The notes beneath the pieces are model-generated. The model was given only the letters and a program-made list of their open reading frames with translations, did no database searches and was not told the origin of the DNA. A program made the position numbers and the translations under genes. DNA of 64,000 nt, from positions 5,730,501 through 5,794,500 of the forward strand of contig JAVTVX010000013.1 in assembly GCA_033439265.1 (NCBI GenBank), read 5' to 3'. This DNA comes from Dillenia suffruticosa. Its lineage: Eukaryota > Streptophyta > Magnoliopsida > Dilleniales > Dilleniaceae. This document shows, one piece after another, positions 12,462-23,014 of the stretch (position 1 is its first letter; the number at the start of each line of letters is the position of its first letter).

Positions 12462-14087
12462 ACTTATTCATTCATATAATTTTGTACATGAAATCTAATA
12501 AATTTATCATAAACGAACATAAAGTGTAAACTCGAAAAATCATTAAATTCCCAATCATCATCCATCATCTAAATGTTTGATTATCATAAATTTGATTTTA
12601 AAGTAGCAAAATTCTTTCAGTCTTAGATGAAAATCACTTAAATTCTACCAATCTAAAAACTCCCACTAAAAATCATGTGAATTTAGAACATATCTCTTCA
12701 CATGTTCGCATAAATATACAAAGTATACACATTGTTGATATATATATAAAAAAAATTATATCATATGTTCATGGTATTGTTCTCATTACAGTAGATAACT
12801 ATGCACAAAGAGAAAAAAATATATATATATATATAATCAAATTTCTTTTTTCTCATCTTTCTTATCTTCCACATACATGCGAGTGACCATATTGACCATT
12901 CCAACTGAAAGTCTTTCTCTCGGAGTGAATCTCCTAACAGTTTAGGGTGTAGAGCCATTGATCTTTAGAGACAATGCCCTTTTCATTTTAATCTTTATCT
13001 CCCTAGCTCTCCACATCTTAAACAATTTTAGTCTGAAATTCTTGAGGTAGAGACACTTATTATCCTCTAATATTTTGTCAGTTATTCCAACCAAATGATC
13101 AGAGAGGGCGTTTCTTATAATTTTAATCTCGGCGTCGTCACCTCCAAACCAGTGACCCAAACGCCGAAGTTCATAACATTTTGGACTCAAAACCCACAAA
13201 TGTTGCTGCAAAGTATGCGTTGTTTTTATCTTATAATTCAACATCATATATAGGTTTGCCAAACGTTCTGGGGTCCTCTCATCTCTGCATCTCCCCCGGA
13301 GAGGTGCAAGGATACGTCTGATTCTCACCATATCCCTAAAATGTGGTAAATATTTGATTGGACACGAAGCCAACCAAAAAATTTTTAAATACTATCCACA
13401 ATTTATACTTAAATCAACGAGTATAAATCAAATATATGTCATAAAAATTTAATTCAGGTAGGCATAAATTAGAAAATATTTTTTCAAACATGTGAGAAAT
13501 TTTCAGAATTTTGTCTCACTTGTTAATTGATTTTTCTGTAATTTTCAAATAAAATTTACTAATTTAAACTTAATGAATACTTGAAATTAAAAAATTTTTC
13601 TGTCAGTTTTCTGATATGAGATCTAGATCATGACATTTGGGCTTCACAGCCCACGGCCCGAGAGTGGGATTGTGCTGACGTCACTTCATCTTCTTCATGC
13701 AGAAAAAATTTTTTTCTGCATTTTAACCATAATTTCCCTAAATCATATCTCATTTATTTTTGAACCGTTTTGTATGTTCTTTATATGGTTGGAAAGGATT
13801 TTTGATGGGGAATTTAACCATACAAATATTAAATCATGAAACCTATCATGCAAATATATATTAGCATTTTTATCTTCGACTAGGGTTTCATTTTTCTCCA
13901 AAAATACATAACGACTGTGCATGAAACTTTGCAGATCAATTCCTAACATCATAGGTACTCTACCTTTCAAATTTCAAAGCATTTCGTGATCTATAATCAA
14001 AGTTACCATTTTCAATTTTTTTAAGGAAAATACAACTCGAAAATACATCAAAAATAGGAAACACCCAAAATCATACTCCGATACCAA
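12462..14087 (-). other. Long copia leader with one unexplained ORF
   Basis: About 1.6 kb lies between the 5' LTR and gag. It is mostly AT-rich and non-coding, but contains a 143-codon open frame at 13373-12942 (minus) beginning MASCPIKYLPHF. That product is basic, with a C-terminal KIKMKRALSLKI stretch. I do not recognise it. The length of the leader is within the known range for plant copia elements. Confidence 0.6.
14070..14087 (-). other. Copia primer binding site (initiator Met tRNA-like)
   Basis: Next to the 5' LTR the minus strand reads TTGGTATCGGAGTATGAT. It matches the common plant primer site TGGTATCAGAGC with a few mismatches. Confidence 0.8.
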
Positions 14088-14474
14088 TGAAAGCATTCTC
14101 TTATGCATGTAAAGCGAAATAAATGTTAAATGTCCCAAGATCTAGGGTCGGATCACTAACCTTTTCGATATACGGATCCGAAGAATGTCACCAATGTATC
14201 AATCTCCTTTTTCGTTCACAATCCAAGAGTCTTTTTGATGGAATGAAATTATGGTGTATAGAGATCTTCTTCCTCTCTCTATTTTCTTATTCTCTCTCTA
14301 CCTTCAAGAGCACCATGGAAGGGATGGATGGTTAAAAGGGAGTTAAGAGTTGATTTTTTCCATAAAAAACCACTCTCTCCCTTCCCTCCTTTTGAAAATT
14401 CAAAAACAAGAAAGGAAAATAGATTTGGGTCAAAAACACATGGGCGACCCGACCCGGTACCCCCATAACTTACA
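14088..14474 (-). repeat. Copia 5' LTR
   Basis: 387 bp, TG...CA ends on the plus strand, followed by the duplication GGATC at 14475-14479. It is the partner of 6847-7233. Confidence 0.95.
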
Positions 14475-14615
14475 GGATCCTACGTGAGGGGGCTTGTTGA
14501 GCCCTCTGTTGAGGCAGTTTTCTTGTTTTCTTTCTTCTGTCTTAGTGCGGCTATGTTTTCTGGCTTGTTGTGCCTCTGCCTTCTTCACCCAAAAATAAAT
14601 AAATAAAAATTTAGA
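14475..14615 (+). mobile_element. LINE 3' end, continuing after the copia insertion
   Basis: Directly after the GGATC duplication the LINE resumes. Its coding frame from before the insertion runs a few codons to a TGA near 14500. A T/G-rich 3' UTR typical of plant LINEs follows, ending in an A-rich tail (AAAATAAATAAATAAA) at about 14590-14610. I could not identify a target duplication for the LINE itself. Confidence 0.8.
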
Positions 14616-14625
14616 AATAAAAAAG

Positions 14626-14754
14626 ATTGCACTAAGAGAGCTACTCCCTAAATAGGACTTACAGACTGTTGAAGCGGATTAATCAGAATTTGGTTTGGAT
14701 ATCGGTGGTAAGAACAATATATATTTTTATATATTCCTCGCCACAAGGCACTAC

Positions 14755-14808
<54 letters not shown>

Positions 14809-14970
14809 CGTCCTTTATCTGTATGCCAGCCAATTTAACCAAGAAAATAACAGATATAAAGGCATTTTTTATTGGTGGCATAAAAATATAAGTAAAATGT
14901 TACAAAACAAAATTGGCCAAGCCATTGTACATACAAATTTACACAGATTTCTCCTTACATCTTAACTCTC
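14626..14970. repeat. Dispersed repeat copy with (GA)n core
   Basis: 14630-14715 resembles 1975-2065 (a block reading roughly GCACTAAGAGAGCT, then GGATTAATCAGAAT, then GGTGGT). 14893-14946 resembles 2917-2985 (AATGT.ACAAAACAAA through ACAAATTTACACAG). A (GA)n run at 14759-14806 lies between them, as a CT run lies beside the other copy. It looks like a family of non-autonomous elements, not a gene. Confidence 0.55.
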
Positions 14971-15562
14971 CTTTTGGTTCCATTTATTAAACTTATCGTC
15001 AAAATTTTCAAAAGAAAGGAACTCGATAAATCTAGCGCAAGCCATTATGCAATTTTCTCTCCCTCCCCCCCCCCCCCCAAAAAAAATATTGGGGTATAAC
15101 CTTAAGATTTTAATTATTCTGCAGAAAGGCAAAAAGAATAGCTTAGTAAAATAGATTCACACTGCTCGAAGTGAATCACAAAATACCCTCAAGAAGATAA
15201 AGATGTAATCAGTGAAATGTATAAAGAGGGGGCCTGGGCATCAAGGTGGAGAAGGCCATCAACAGCAGTTACCATGAAGCCATCCACCTACTAATAGAGT
15301 ATGTTTTGAGTCATCATTACTGCCCTTAGAGCAAGTCCATCATCATAACCAAACCAAAGAGGGGGATAGGCCACAAACCCCTAAAATCTAAGTGTCTTCT
15401 GCAAGTGATTTTATTAATCGGGATTCAAAATCAAGACATTGAGATTATGGAGTTTCAGCATATCTATCAGGGCAAACCACCTTAGTGGCAATAGGTTTCA
15501 TTTTTGCTATATGGACTAGTTCCTATCATTTCACTGAAAGATTAAAGACAAAGATGTAATCT
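14971..15562. other. Downstream flank of the RPC4 gene, no exon seen
   Basis: I looked here on the minus strand for the missing last RPC4 exon (the conserved block after LGDTLHD) and did not find it. The sequence holds a C/A homopolymer near 15066-15087 and no recognisable coding block. Confidence 0.5.
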
Positions 15563-17554
15563 TCATGGAGTTGAAAGTACTAAAGAATGCTCAAAGATGA
15601 CAATCTCTAACCAGCAATATTTAAAATGATTTGTACTCACATCATGAAGGGTATCACCAAGCTTCAATTTGATTGCGCCACTTCTATACACTAGTATTTT
15701 CCCCATACAACCAGCCAGTAAGTCCAGCAAGCCACAAGTCTTTTCTGCTAGACTCGCACTCCTAGGTTTATTGTTTGCAAAAACTTCATAGCCATGTTCA
15801 GCAGCTAACCGCTTTTTCATAGGCATAGTTGTTGGAAACTGAAGAAAAATCATTGTTTCTTCCCCATTATCCACCTGCACATAATTCCTCGGGAATTTAA
15901 GGTTCCTGATGCAAGCACCATGTTTTCAAAAACTTGTGCAAAAACTAACCAGAAGACCAAGCTCAGATGCAGGGTTTGCAGAATCTTCATCATAGTCCAT
16001 GCTTTCCCTAGCCTCCCCGAATTCATCCTCATCCAGATCATCTATAAGTCATATAAAGATCAAATAAGATTTACTACAAAAGTGAAAAGTGGAAGCTGCA
16101 TAATTGTAGATCACGGTGATAGTCCGACCCATACCCTAATGTCTTGGATGTATTAACTAACACAACGAATAAACATCTGTAGTGGCACTATCCTAAAAAT
16201 TCTACTTGTAGTGTTGAGTGATTGAGAGAGAGAATAAGGATTACCTGGATTTCCCGAGTAAGGTCTCCTCGGAGGAAGAGTTACAGGATAATAGCTGTAA
16301 TAGTTCTGCAGCGACAAAACCGTGTAGAAGATTAGACAAATGAAACATTTGCATGAGAACTAGGTGGTCCCAGTGCTGAATCAAGGATTTACTCACCCAT
16401 GGTTCTTGGTACTCATCTTTAGTTTTCAGGACTGATGCATGGACATCACCTGCACAAATGTTTGTAGTTCATCTACATATTAGATTAAGAGTTAAATTTG
16501 CTAATGTGGAAGAAGGGCTTCTCGCTACCTCCACTGCGAACTCCTCGACCGGAAGTACCACATGATTTAACAGTATTTGATGCCGCACCATAACCAAATG
16601 CAACACTCGCGGCTCCAGCTGCAAATTATAGAAGATTTAAAGACCAATGACAATGCCAACTTCAAGCAAAGAAAGGTTTGGATAATAGTTTAGTAAACTA
16701 AAAGCCTTGGGCTTCCCATCCAAATCTAGGGACCAATCATGCGCACTTGAACTTTTAAGGATACCCCACATTTCCAAATCCTAAATGCCCTTGAAAATGT
16801 ACCCCTCAATGCAAATGCTGAAAAAACCATAGCTTGTAGGGATTCTTAAAATGGTCCCTCCCCTCCCCTTCAAAAACATAAATTCCACTCAACGTTGAAA
16901 GCAATCAAACTTTCCTCATGCAGCAACCTCATTAGTAACTATGTTGCATAGGATCCCAAGTCATCTTGTCTTAAATGATTTCACACCAATGTCGCAGACT
17001 TTCTCTGAACAATCAAAAAGGCCATATGTAAAGCCATATAAGAAAATAGAAAACTTACATTTTCTTTCAACTTTAGGCCTTCCGTTCATGGAGGCTTTCT
17101 ATGTATGATGAAACAATTTAGAGAAACCCAAATAAACCAAACCATAATATAATCGAACTCCAATGTAATGAACAATGACAAATCTCAAAGGAATAAGTTT
17201 TACATTAAAACGCCGCAACAACTCCTTGGCTTGTGCATCATCAATATCTTCAACCTTTTCACTGCCCAAAACATATATGAAGAAGAAGAATCAATAACAA
17301 TTTATTGGAAAAAAAATCCAAATGCAATCAATAGGCCGATGAAGAAAAGATCAGAAAAATTACATCTTCGGCTGAGTAGGCTTAGGTGGTCGGCGAACTG
17401 GGACTTTTGGTACAAATCTGACCTAAAAAAATCAAAACCCAATTGATTAAAAACATCTCCGATCAACTGAAATTTTGATTTTTGGATTTAAAATCCAAAT
17501 GGGTATTGGGAAAAAGCAAACCTTTCTGGGAGCATGAGTCGAATCTGAGTCCAT
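15563..17554 (-). CDS. RNA polymerase III subunit RPC4-like, 3'-truncated gene
   Basis: RPC4 is a subunit of nuclear RNA polymerase III. Nine exons with GT-AG introns join in frame: 17554-17522, 17422-17364, 17261-17204, 17098-17059, 16618-16529, 16449-16397, 16305-16245, 16041-15950 and 15874-15641 (240 codons). The N-terminus is MDSDSTHAPRK then VRFVPKVPVRRPPKP. Later come AQAKELLRRFN, ASMNGRPKVERK, VAFGYGAAS, DEYQEPW, YYPVTLPPRRPYSGNP and the conserved RPC4 domain (NGEETMIFLQFPTTMP, KPRSASLAEKTCG, GKILVYRSGAIKLKLGDTLHD). Family members continue with another 40-50 residues that I cannot find before the LINE. Without that exon, translation runs into the intron and stops at 15563. The frame is otherwise open, but some normally constant residues differ. 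It is probably a truncated, non-functional or recently damaged copy. Confidence 0.8.
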
Positions 17555-17619
17555 AGGATATAAAATTGAATTAATTCGTAAATAAATCAATCGGGAATCA
17601 AAACTAAATAAAACTGGCT

Positions 17620-17775
17620 CGAAAATCTTTAACTTTAGCTTGAACCAGTGGGGGGCTCGTCAAGGCGGTGTTGACGGCAGCAACGGGAGTAGTGGTGGAG
17701 CAGCGACTAGAATCGAAAAGGGCCTTCGATTGTGGCGGCAATGGGATTCAGGGGCGGTCGCTTGGTGGCTGCATC
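17620..17775 (-). repeat. 5' leader segment shared with MED20
   Basis: About 140 bp directly upstream of the RPC4 start, alignable to 21767-21905 upstream of MED20. Shared blocks include GGGGGCTCGTCAAGGCGGTG and GGGCCTTCGATTGTGGCGGC (plus strand). Similarity ends abruptly on both sides. Confidence 0.85.
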
Positions 17776-19131
17776 GGAACGGAAAATTTAGCGTACGCGA
17801 GAGGGAAAGAAAAGGCAAAACGGAAAATTAAATTAAACTTGAAAGAAAAGAATGCATACGAATTACGAAATAATAAACTATTAAATTTATTTATTTTAAA
17901 AAATCTAAATTTTTATTTATTCCCCCAAAAAAAAAATTCTGGTTTTTACACTTCGAGCCTTCAAAGTTTGGGTATGTTTGACATTCGGCTTTCTAGGGTT
18001 TTTGTGTTGCTGAAACTCAGACGTTGAAATATAGAAAAATTTTGTAAATGTTGGTTCTCAATTCTGGACATTCATCGTCTAGATTTACCCCTTTTGAAAA
18101 TTTTCACAGTAGATTATGGCTGAATGAAACTATAGTTCCTATCATTAATAGCATTATATAGTCGGTATTAAATTTTCATATGTGATGAAAAATAAATAAT
18201 TATTGACGGTCAGTTGTTCTAATAAAATATGATATTAAAATTTTTAACTAACATTTCGAGTTTGACGACATAGAACAAAGTACATTAAAAGGGCAACTTT
18301 CTAAATGGATCACTGTAAATCTCGAATCGGATTAATTAAAATATAAATTCAATTACAGATCGACATAATAAAAGAAATAAAATAAAATAAGCAACCTTGT
18401 CAGAGTTACATAGGCCTACAAATGAATTAGAGCTGAACTAACATCATCCTCTTCTCCTGAGGTACCGAGGCGCACCATAAAAGTAATGTAGACCCTGTTG
18501 CAATTACTTAAAAATCCAATTATGGTTAATTTATGTTAAAAAAATTTTAAATTGCAGGGTGAAGTTCATTTACAAATAAAATTTTACATTTGCAAATAAA
18601 AAATAAAATGTAAAATCCAGTTAAGTTTTTTTACTTGAACAACAAAAAATAGGAAAATTGTACCCAACCCCCTTATAATTTGCATCATTGGTAAGTTGGT
18701 TTACTTTTAACAAAATTGTCCCATGTCATCTTATAACATGCCCTTCATTTTTGTGAGATGGGCCTGACTCAGATATCCTTTAGTGCTTATGGAGAAACAT
18801 ATTCAAGAATCCCAGAATCAAAGTTAATCACAATCTGATTGAAAACAGGCATCAAAAGTCAGAAAGAAGCTGCAAAAACATGATTTACAAGCAAAATTTG
18901 ATTGTTGTGGCTGTTAATGTATGACAATGCATGAATTCCAGGTAAAAAAAGGCTCGCAGCTCAACTGTCTTGAATTCCGAACTAGTAGGAGTCAGCTCCA
19001 TGAATCTACCTTTTTCCATGAACCTAAATTTAGTGTTGTACCAATGTCAAGCAAGTGGTCACAGAAGAAAATAAGGAGCTGAGAAGTAAAACGAAAACCA
19101 CTCATGCAGGGAAACTTCTCGTCTTTCCAAT
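17776..19131. other. Intergenic: RPC4 upstream region and MED20 3' flank
   Basis: AT-rich, with no coding block recognised. 18283-18360 carries a weak match to the dispersed repeat of 1975-2085. 18900-19131 should contain the MED20 3' UTR. Confidence 0.5.
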
Positions 19132-21208
19132 TTAACTTCGCAATTGTGCACTTGCAATTAATTGAGCCATGACAATTGCATATTGAACTGCAGTATGTTG
19201 CGAACTGTAATGATCTGAGAGGCCATAATCTGCAAAATTTGGTTCCATATGCATGAAGTGTCCTGGTAATGATCTTTTCGACACGGCTTCTTGCCATATT
19301 TCAAGAAACTCTGACATAATTTGCCTCCCTTTCTCTAATGAGGAAATGGGCAGATACTCCACCTGCAAAAAATACAAACATATCCAAATGCAAAAATTCA
19401 AAGATTGAAACTAAACCAAGTAAATACTCCATTAAGTTTGAAAACCAAAGAATTAAGTAACGCTCATACTCATAAACCCACAAATATATGCAGAGAAGAC
19501 ATGGACTCCTAGACTAGACTGTGGTAACCTCTGTCCCAATCAAATTGGCCTGCATCAGCTGGCATAAGAAATGTCTTTTTCCTTTCATTTTCTTTAGAGG
19601 ATCTTAGAAATAAATAGGTACCACTGTGGAAGACATGACGATCAACCTTGACCATTGGGACTTCAGAAACTGAAACTCTGACTTCATTAGCCAGAAAAGG
19701 AAATTATAATATATAAGAGATAGAAAGGTTAAACTTCTAACTTCCAAATGGGGCCAAGGTCAGGCTAGAATCTGCATTGGGCAAAAGTATAGTCGTAGGG
19801 AAGGTGAAAAACAAAGTATCTAGAAATGGATGCAAGACACAAACATGCACACCCAGTGAAGAATTATTACTACTGATGCTGCTGCTATTAGTATCAAATG
19901 ATACTGAACACCCTATTTAGTTCCAAGTTCTAAATGATTGAAATGATCAGGATTTAAAATGTTCCATCTGGTATTTCAAGTATTGGCATTGCTTTAACTT
20001 AAGAGCGGCAAATCCAATATGGTCTAGGTTCTAGATAATGCTCTGGCAAATCCAAGAAAGTATCGCACTTACAGAACACAAAATATTTAAGATCTTCAGC
20101 TTTTTGTACAAAAGTTTTAGCTAGCACAGTTGCTTTTGCACCAGCAACAACTTAATGCAAAGTAGCCCAAAATATTTCCTGTGCATGTATAGGACTCCAA
20201 AATATCTACTAATGACATCCGGTAGGTGATTAATAGCCAGGAAAATGTCTTTGGGAAAGGAAGAGGACCCTGTCCCATGCATTTTCTTTAAATATCATAA
20301 TTTTCACAAAAGGTGCCATTATCATAGAAGTGGAAATGGTTAATCTAATTTTTTACTCCAAAGCAAGCTAAGTACCTCCAAAACAATTCCCCTCAGATTC
20401 TCAGAGTTAATAGGAGCAACTTTTCCCACCCGCAGCTGGAAGTCGCCTAATCGATACTGAACACCCTGCACACATAAAGCATGAAGCATTAAATGAGGAA
20501 TTCTTCAGGGGATAAAAATGCAGAAAAAAAGCAAATAACCAACCAGATTTAGATTGCAAACACCTAGTCAGGCATACCATAAAAGAAAAAAAAAAAACCA
20601 TTGTCCATAAAAGGATGACTATAGAAATCAGAACCTCAAAATTAAGTGCCACCCTCATTTTATAAGACTGCAATTTCTCCATTATTGACTGTATTGACAA
20701 ATCTGCCTCTAGCACAAGTCGCTGTGCCCGGATTATTAAGTAATATTTGTTTGGTTGGTCATGCATTGAAAGTCCCAGAAAATCTCTCCGAAGCTCTGAC
20801 GTCAAAGCCTGATCTTGCGCTGGTTAGATCAAACATCCCAATCAGAACTTCACATTCAAAAGCTTAAGTATTCTTTTTTAAACAAATGCATTATGATGAG
20901 GACACAAACATTGCTAACCTCTTATCACAGGTCTATAGAAAGTGAGGGTAGATTTCCACCTTCCTTCTTTTACACCATTCATGCTCTCCGCGCACTGGGA
21001 CACTTCCGTCAAGATTTGACTGTTCACTGATGCTCCTGCATTAGGCTGCCAATGGAAAAGCCTAGATGCACAATTTTTTATAATGCATCAAACAAAGTTT
21101 TAAGATAAAAGCAATGTTGTGCAGAACCTTATAATTGCAAAGAGTGAAACCCATAATTTTGAACTTTTTTTTACCAGGGTTTTAAGGTTTATACCATTTT
21201 AGTGGCAT
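19132..21208 (-). CDS. MED20: Mediator complex subunit 20 (MED20), complete
   Basis: MED20 is a head-module subunit of Mediator, which links transcription factors to RNA polymerase II in the nucleus. Five exons join without a break: 21208-21195 (only 14 coding bases), 21061-20919, 20813-20635, 20465-20376 and 19362-19132, giving 218 residues, the normal family length. Landmarks in order: [117 protein letters not shown] and [10 protein letters not shown]. All introns are GT-AG. The start is fixed by the MPLKW exon, whose split Trp codon is completed in exon 2. A probable 5' UTR intron runs from a GTAAGT donor near 21650 to an acceptor at 21219. I see no damage, so it is likely functional. Confidence 0.93.
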
Positions 21209-21649
21209 TTTTGTTTTGCTGACGAAGGTGAGTGTTCTTGAATTTCAGGAACTGTTAAGGGTTTGCCTCAGCCTAGAACGTATGCCTCTTAACAAACCCT
21301 CTTCCTTTAGAAGCAAAAACTGTCACATTTTACAAGTTGCTGGTATCAAAATAAAGCAGACCCAAGTGTTAAAAAGCATTAATTTTTCAGTAGGAACACA
21401 AAATTATAAAAAATGCAAACGGATACAAATAGCAAGTCAGAGATTAGAAATCGCCAGATGATCATCTCAAACAACACCAACAGCAGATTGAAAATGCATA
21501 TGAAAGAAAAACCCAGATTAGAAAATGTTCGATTATCAGCAAAGAGCAGTGACATTTTGAACTGAAATCAACAAGGGATTTGATTTGGGAGGCCAAATAG
21601 ATCTAGGGTTTAGGCTATAACACAAACACATGCAGAAGTAGTTGAGGAC

Positions 21650-22127
21650 TTACTCAACGGAAACTTAGTGCAACGAATCGCGTGGGTCTTACGCGCAGAT
21701 ACGTACGACGGTGTATGGTGGCCGGACTCGCTGAATCTGAGATTCTTGGTCTCAGATCGCCCAAAAATGTTCAGCTTTAGCTTGAAGCAGCAGGGGGCTC
21801 GTCAAGGCGGTGCTGACGGCAGCGACGTGAATGGTGTGGGGCAGCGATTAGAGTCGGAAAGGGCCTTCGATTGTGGCGGCAATTGGGTCCAGGGGCGATG
21901 GATCGCATAACAAAGAGAGAGAACAGAAACAGAGGCGAAAACAGATGAAGAGATGGAAGAAAAGAGAATCGAGGGAGAGAGATGGATGAGTGCGATGTGA
22001 AACAAAGAATGGAGAGAGAGAGAGAGAGAGAGAGATGTTTCGGGGAGGGTGAATGCGGAAAAATCCAGTACAGACTTGAAGAGGGAAGGAGGGAAGAGGA
22101 AACACTGCTCAAAACACTAGTCCACAC
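21650..22127 (-). promoter_or_regulatory. MED20 5' leader and proximal promoter
   Basis: The probable non-coding first exon ends at a GTAAGT donor near 21650. It includes the segment shared with the RPC4 gene (21767-21905), and upstream is a CT-rich tract on the coding strand ((GA)n at 22012-22035 on plus). Frames such as 22127-21777 (minus) are low-complexity Ser/Leu/Pro strings, which I read as leader and not protein. Confidence 0.6.
22012..22035. repeat. (GA)n microsatellite in the MED20 upstream region
   Basis: About 12 GA units, reading CT on the coding strand of MED20. Confidence 0.9.
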
Positions 22128-23005
22128 GCAGCGTTCATGGTGGAAGCAGACAAAAACGAATCGTCTAGCTGAGGAAGAAAAAAAATATATCGATAATTTA
22201 ATTATATTATATTATAATTTAATTAAACTTTAATGTAGTTTTGGAAACATTGCACGGGTGAAGGAAGTTGAAATTAGTACCAAATATCCATAATTTTTAA
22301 TTTTGGGGTTAGAGTTTTAATTTACTGTTTTAGGAGGGTTTTAAAAGCACTGTTTATGAATAATAGTTTTGTGTGTTGACACAAATAATTAAAATTTTTT
22401 ATCAAAAATAATTATATTTTAATCCCTAATTTTACATTTAGAAATAAATAAATGTATATTTTGTTAACTGACAAGTGGATTTCAATACTATTTATTCTTT
22501 TTTTTCCCTTGATTTCTGATTTGATGGAGGAAGAGATTTAAATTTACTACTCTGGTCAAAGAAAAAGATGATCAACAAAATACCAAAGTCATGTCATCAA
22601 TAACTTTTAAATAGCTATTAAATTTTGATGTTACTTTTTATTTTGATTAAAAATAATAATAAAGAATTTGATATCAAGAAAGAAAAGATTTTATTTTATA
22701 ATAAATAATAGATAAAATTATCATTATTAACTACTTATAACTATGTGCTTGAATTTTTAACAAAATTAAATTGATTTAAAATAGCATTAAAAATATACAT
22801 TCACCCCAAATAGATTTGCTCAATATTTAATTTTTCAATTAAGTTATGAAAATAGTTTTATCAATAAAGCATATTATAAACTTATAATTAATAAGAAATT
22901 TAAATCTTCCAAATATAAATTAAAAATTAGATTGTATGTATTTGTCTTAAGAAAGAGAAGAAGAGTTTGCAGAAATTTAAAGTGTTAATGTTTGTTCTTA
23001 GTAGT
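22128..23005. other. AT-rich intergenic region
   Basis: Very AT-rich, with no ORF or repeat pair that I can support. Confidence 0.5.
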
Positions 23006-23014
23006 ATATAATTA

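Larger units (their letters stand above)
6847..14474 (-). mobile_element. Complete Ty1/copia LTR retrotransposon, degenerate
   Basis: A 7.6-kb element flanked by the 5-bp duplication GGATC, with two 387-bp LTRs that begin TG and end CA (plus strand). It reads on the minus strand: 5' LTR 14088-14474, methionine-tRNA-like primer site, a leader of about 1.6 kb, gag, protease, integrase, RT, RNase H, an AT-rich 3' region, a short polypurine tract and the 3' LTR 6847-7233. The order integrase before RT is diagnostic of Ty1/copia. By eye the LTRs differ at about 25 of 387 positions (about 19 transitions, 6 transversions), so the insertion is a few million years old under usual plant rates. Several nonsense codons and frameshifts make it non-autonomous. 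Confidence 0.95.

Noticed and set aside
17640..18027. Plus-strand ORFs across the RPC4 upstream region
   Set aside because: They are antisense shadows of the shared 5' leader and show no domain.
21777..22127. Overlapping minus ORFs of 67-116 codons upstream of MED20
   Set aside because: They are CT-repeat leader sequence translated as Ser/Leu/Phe strings. The real MED20 start is at 21208.
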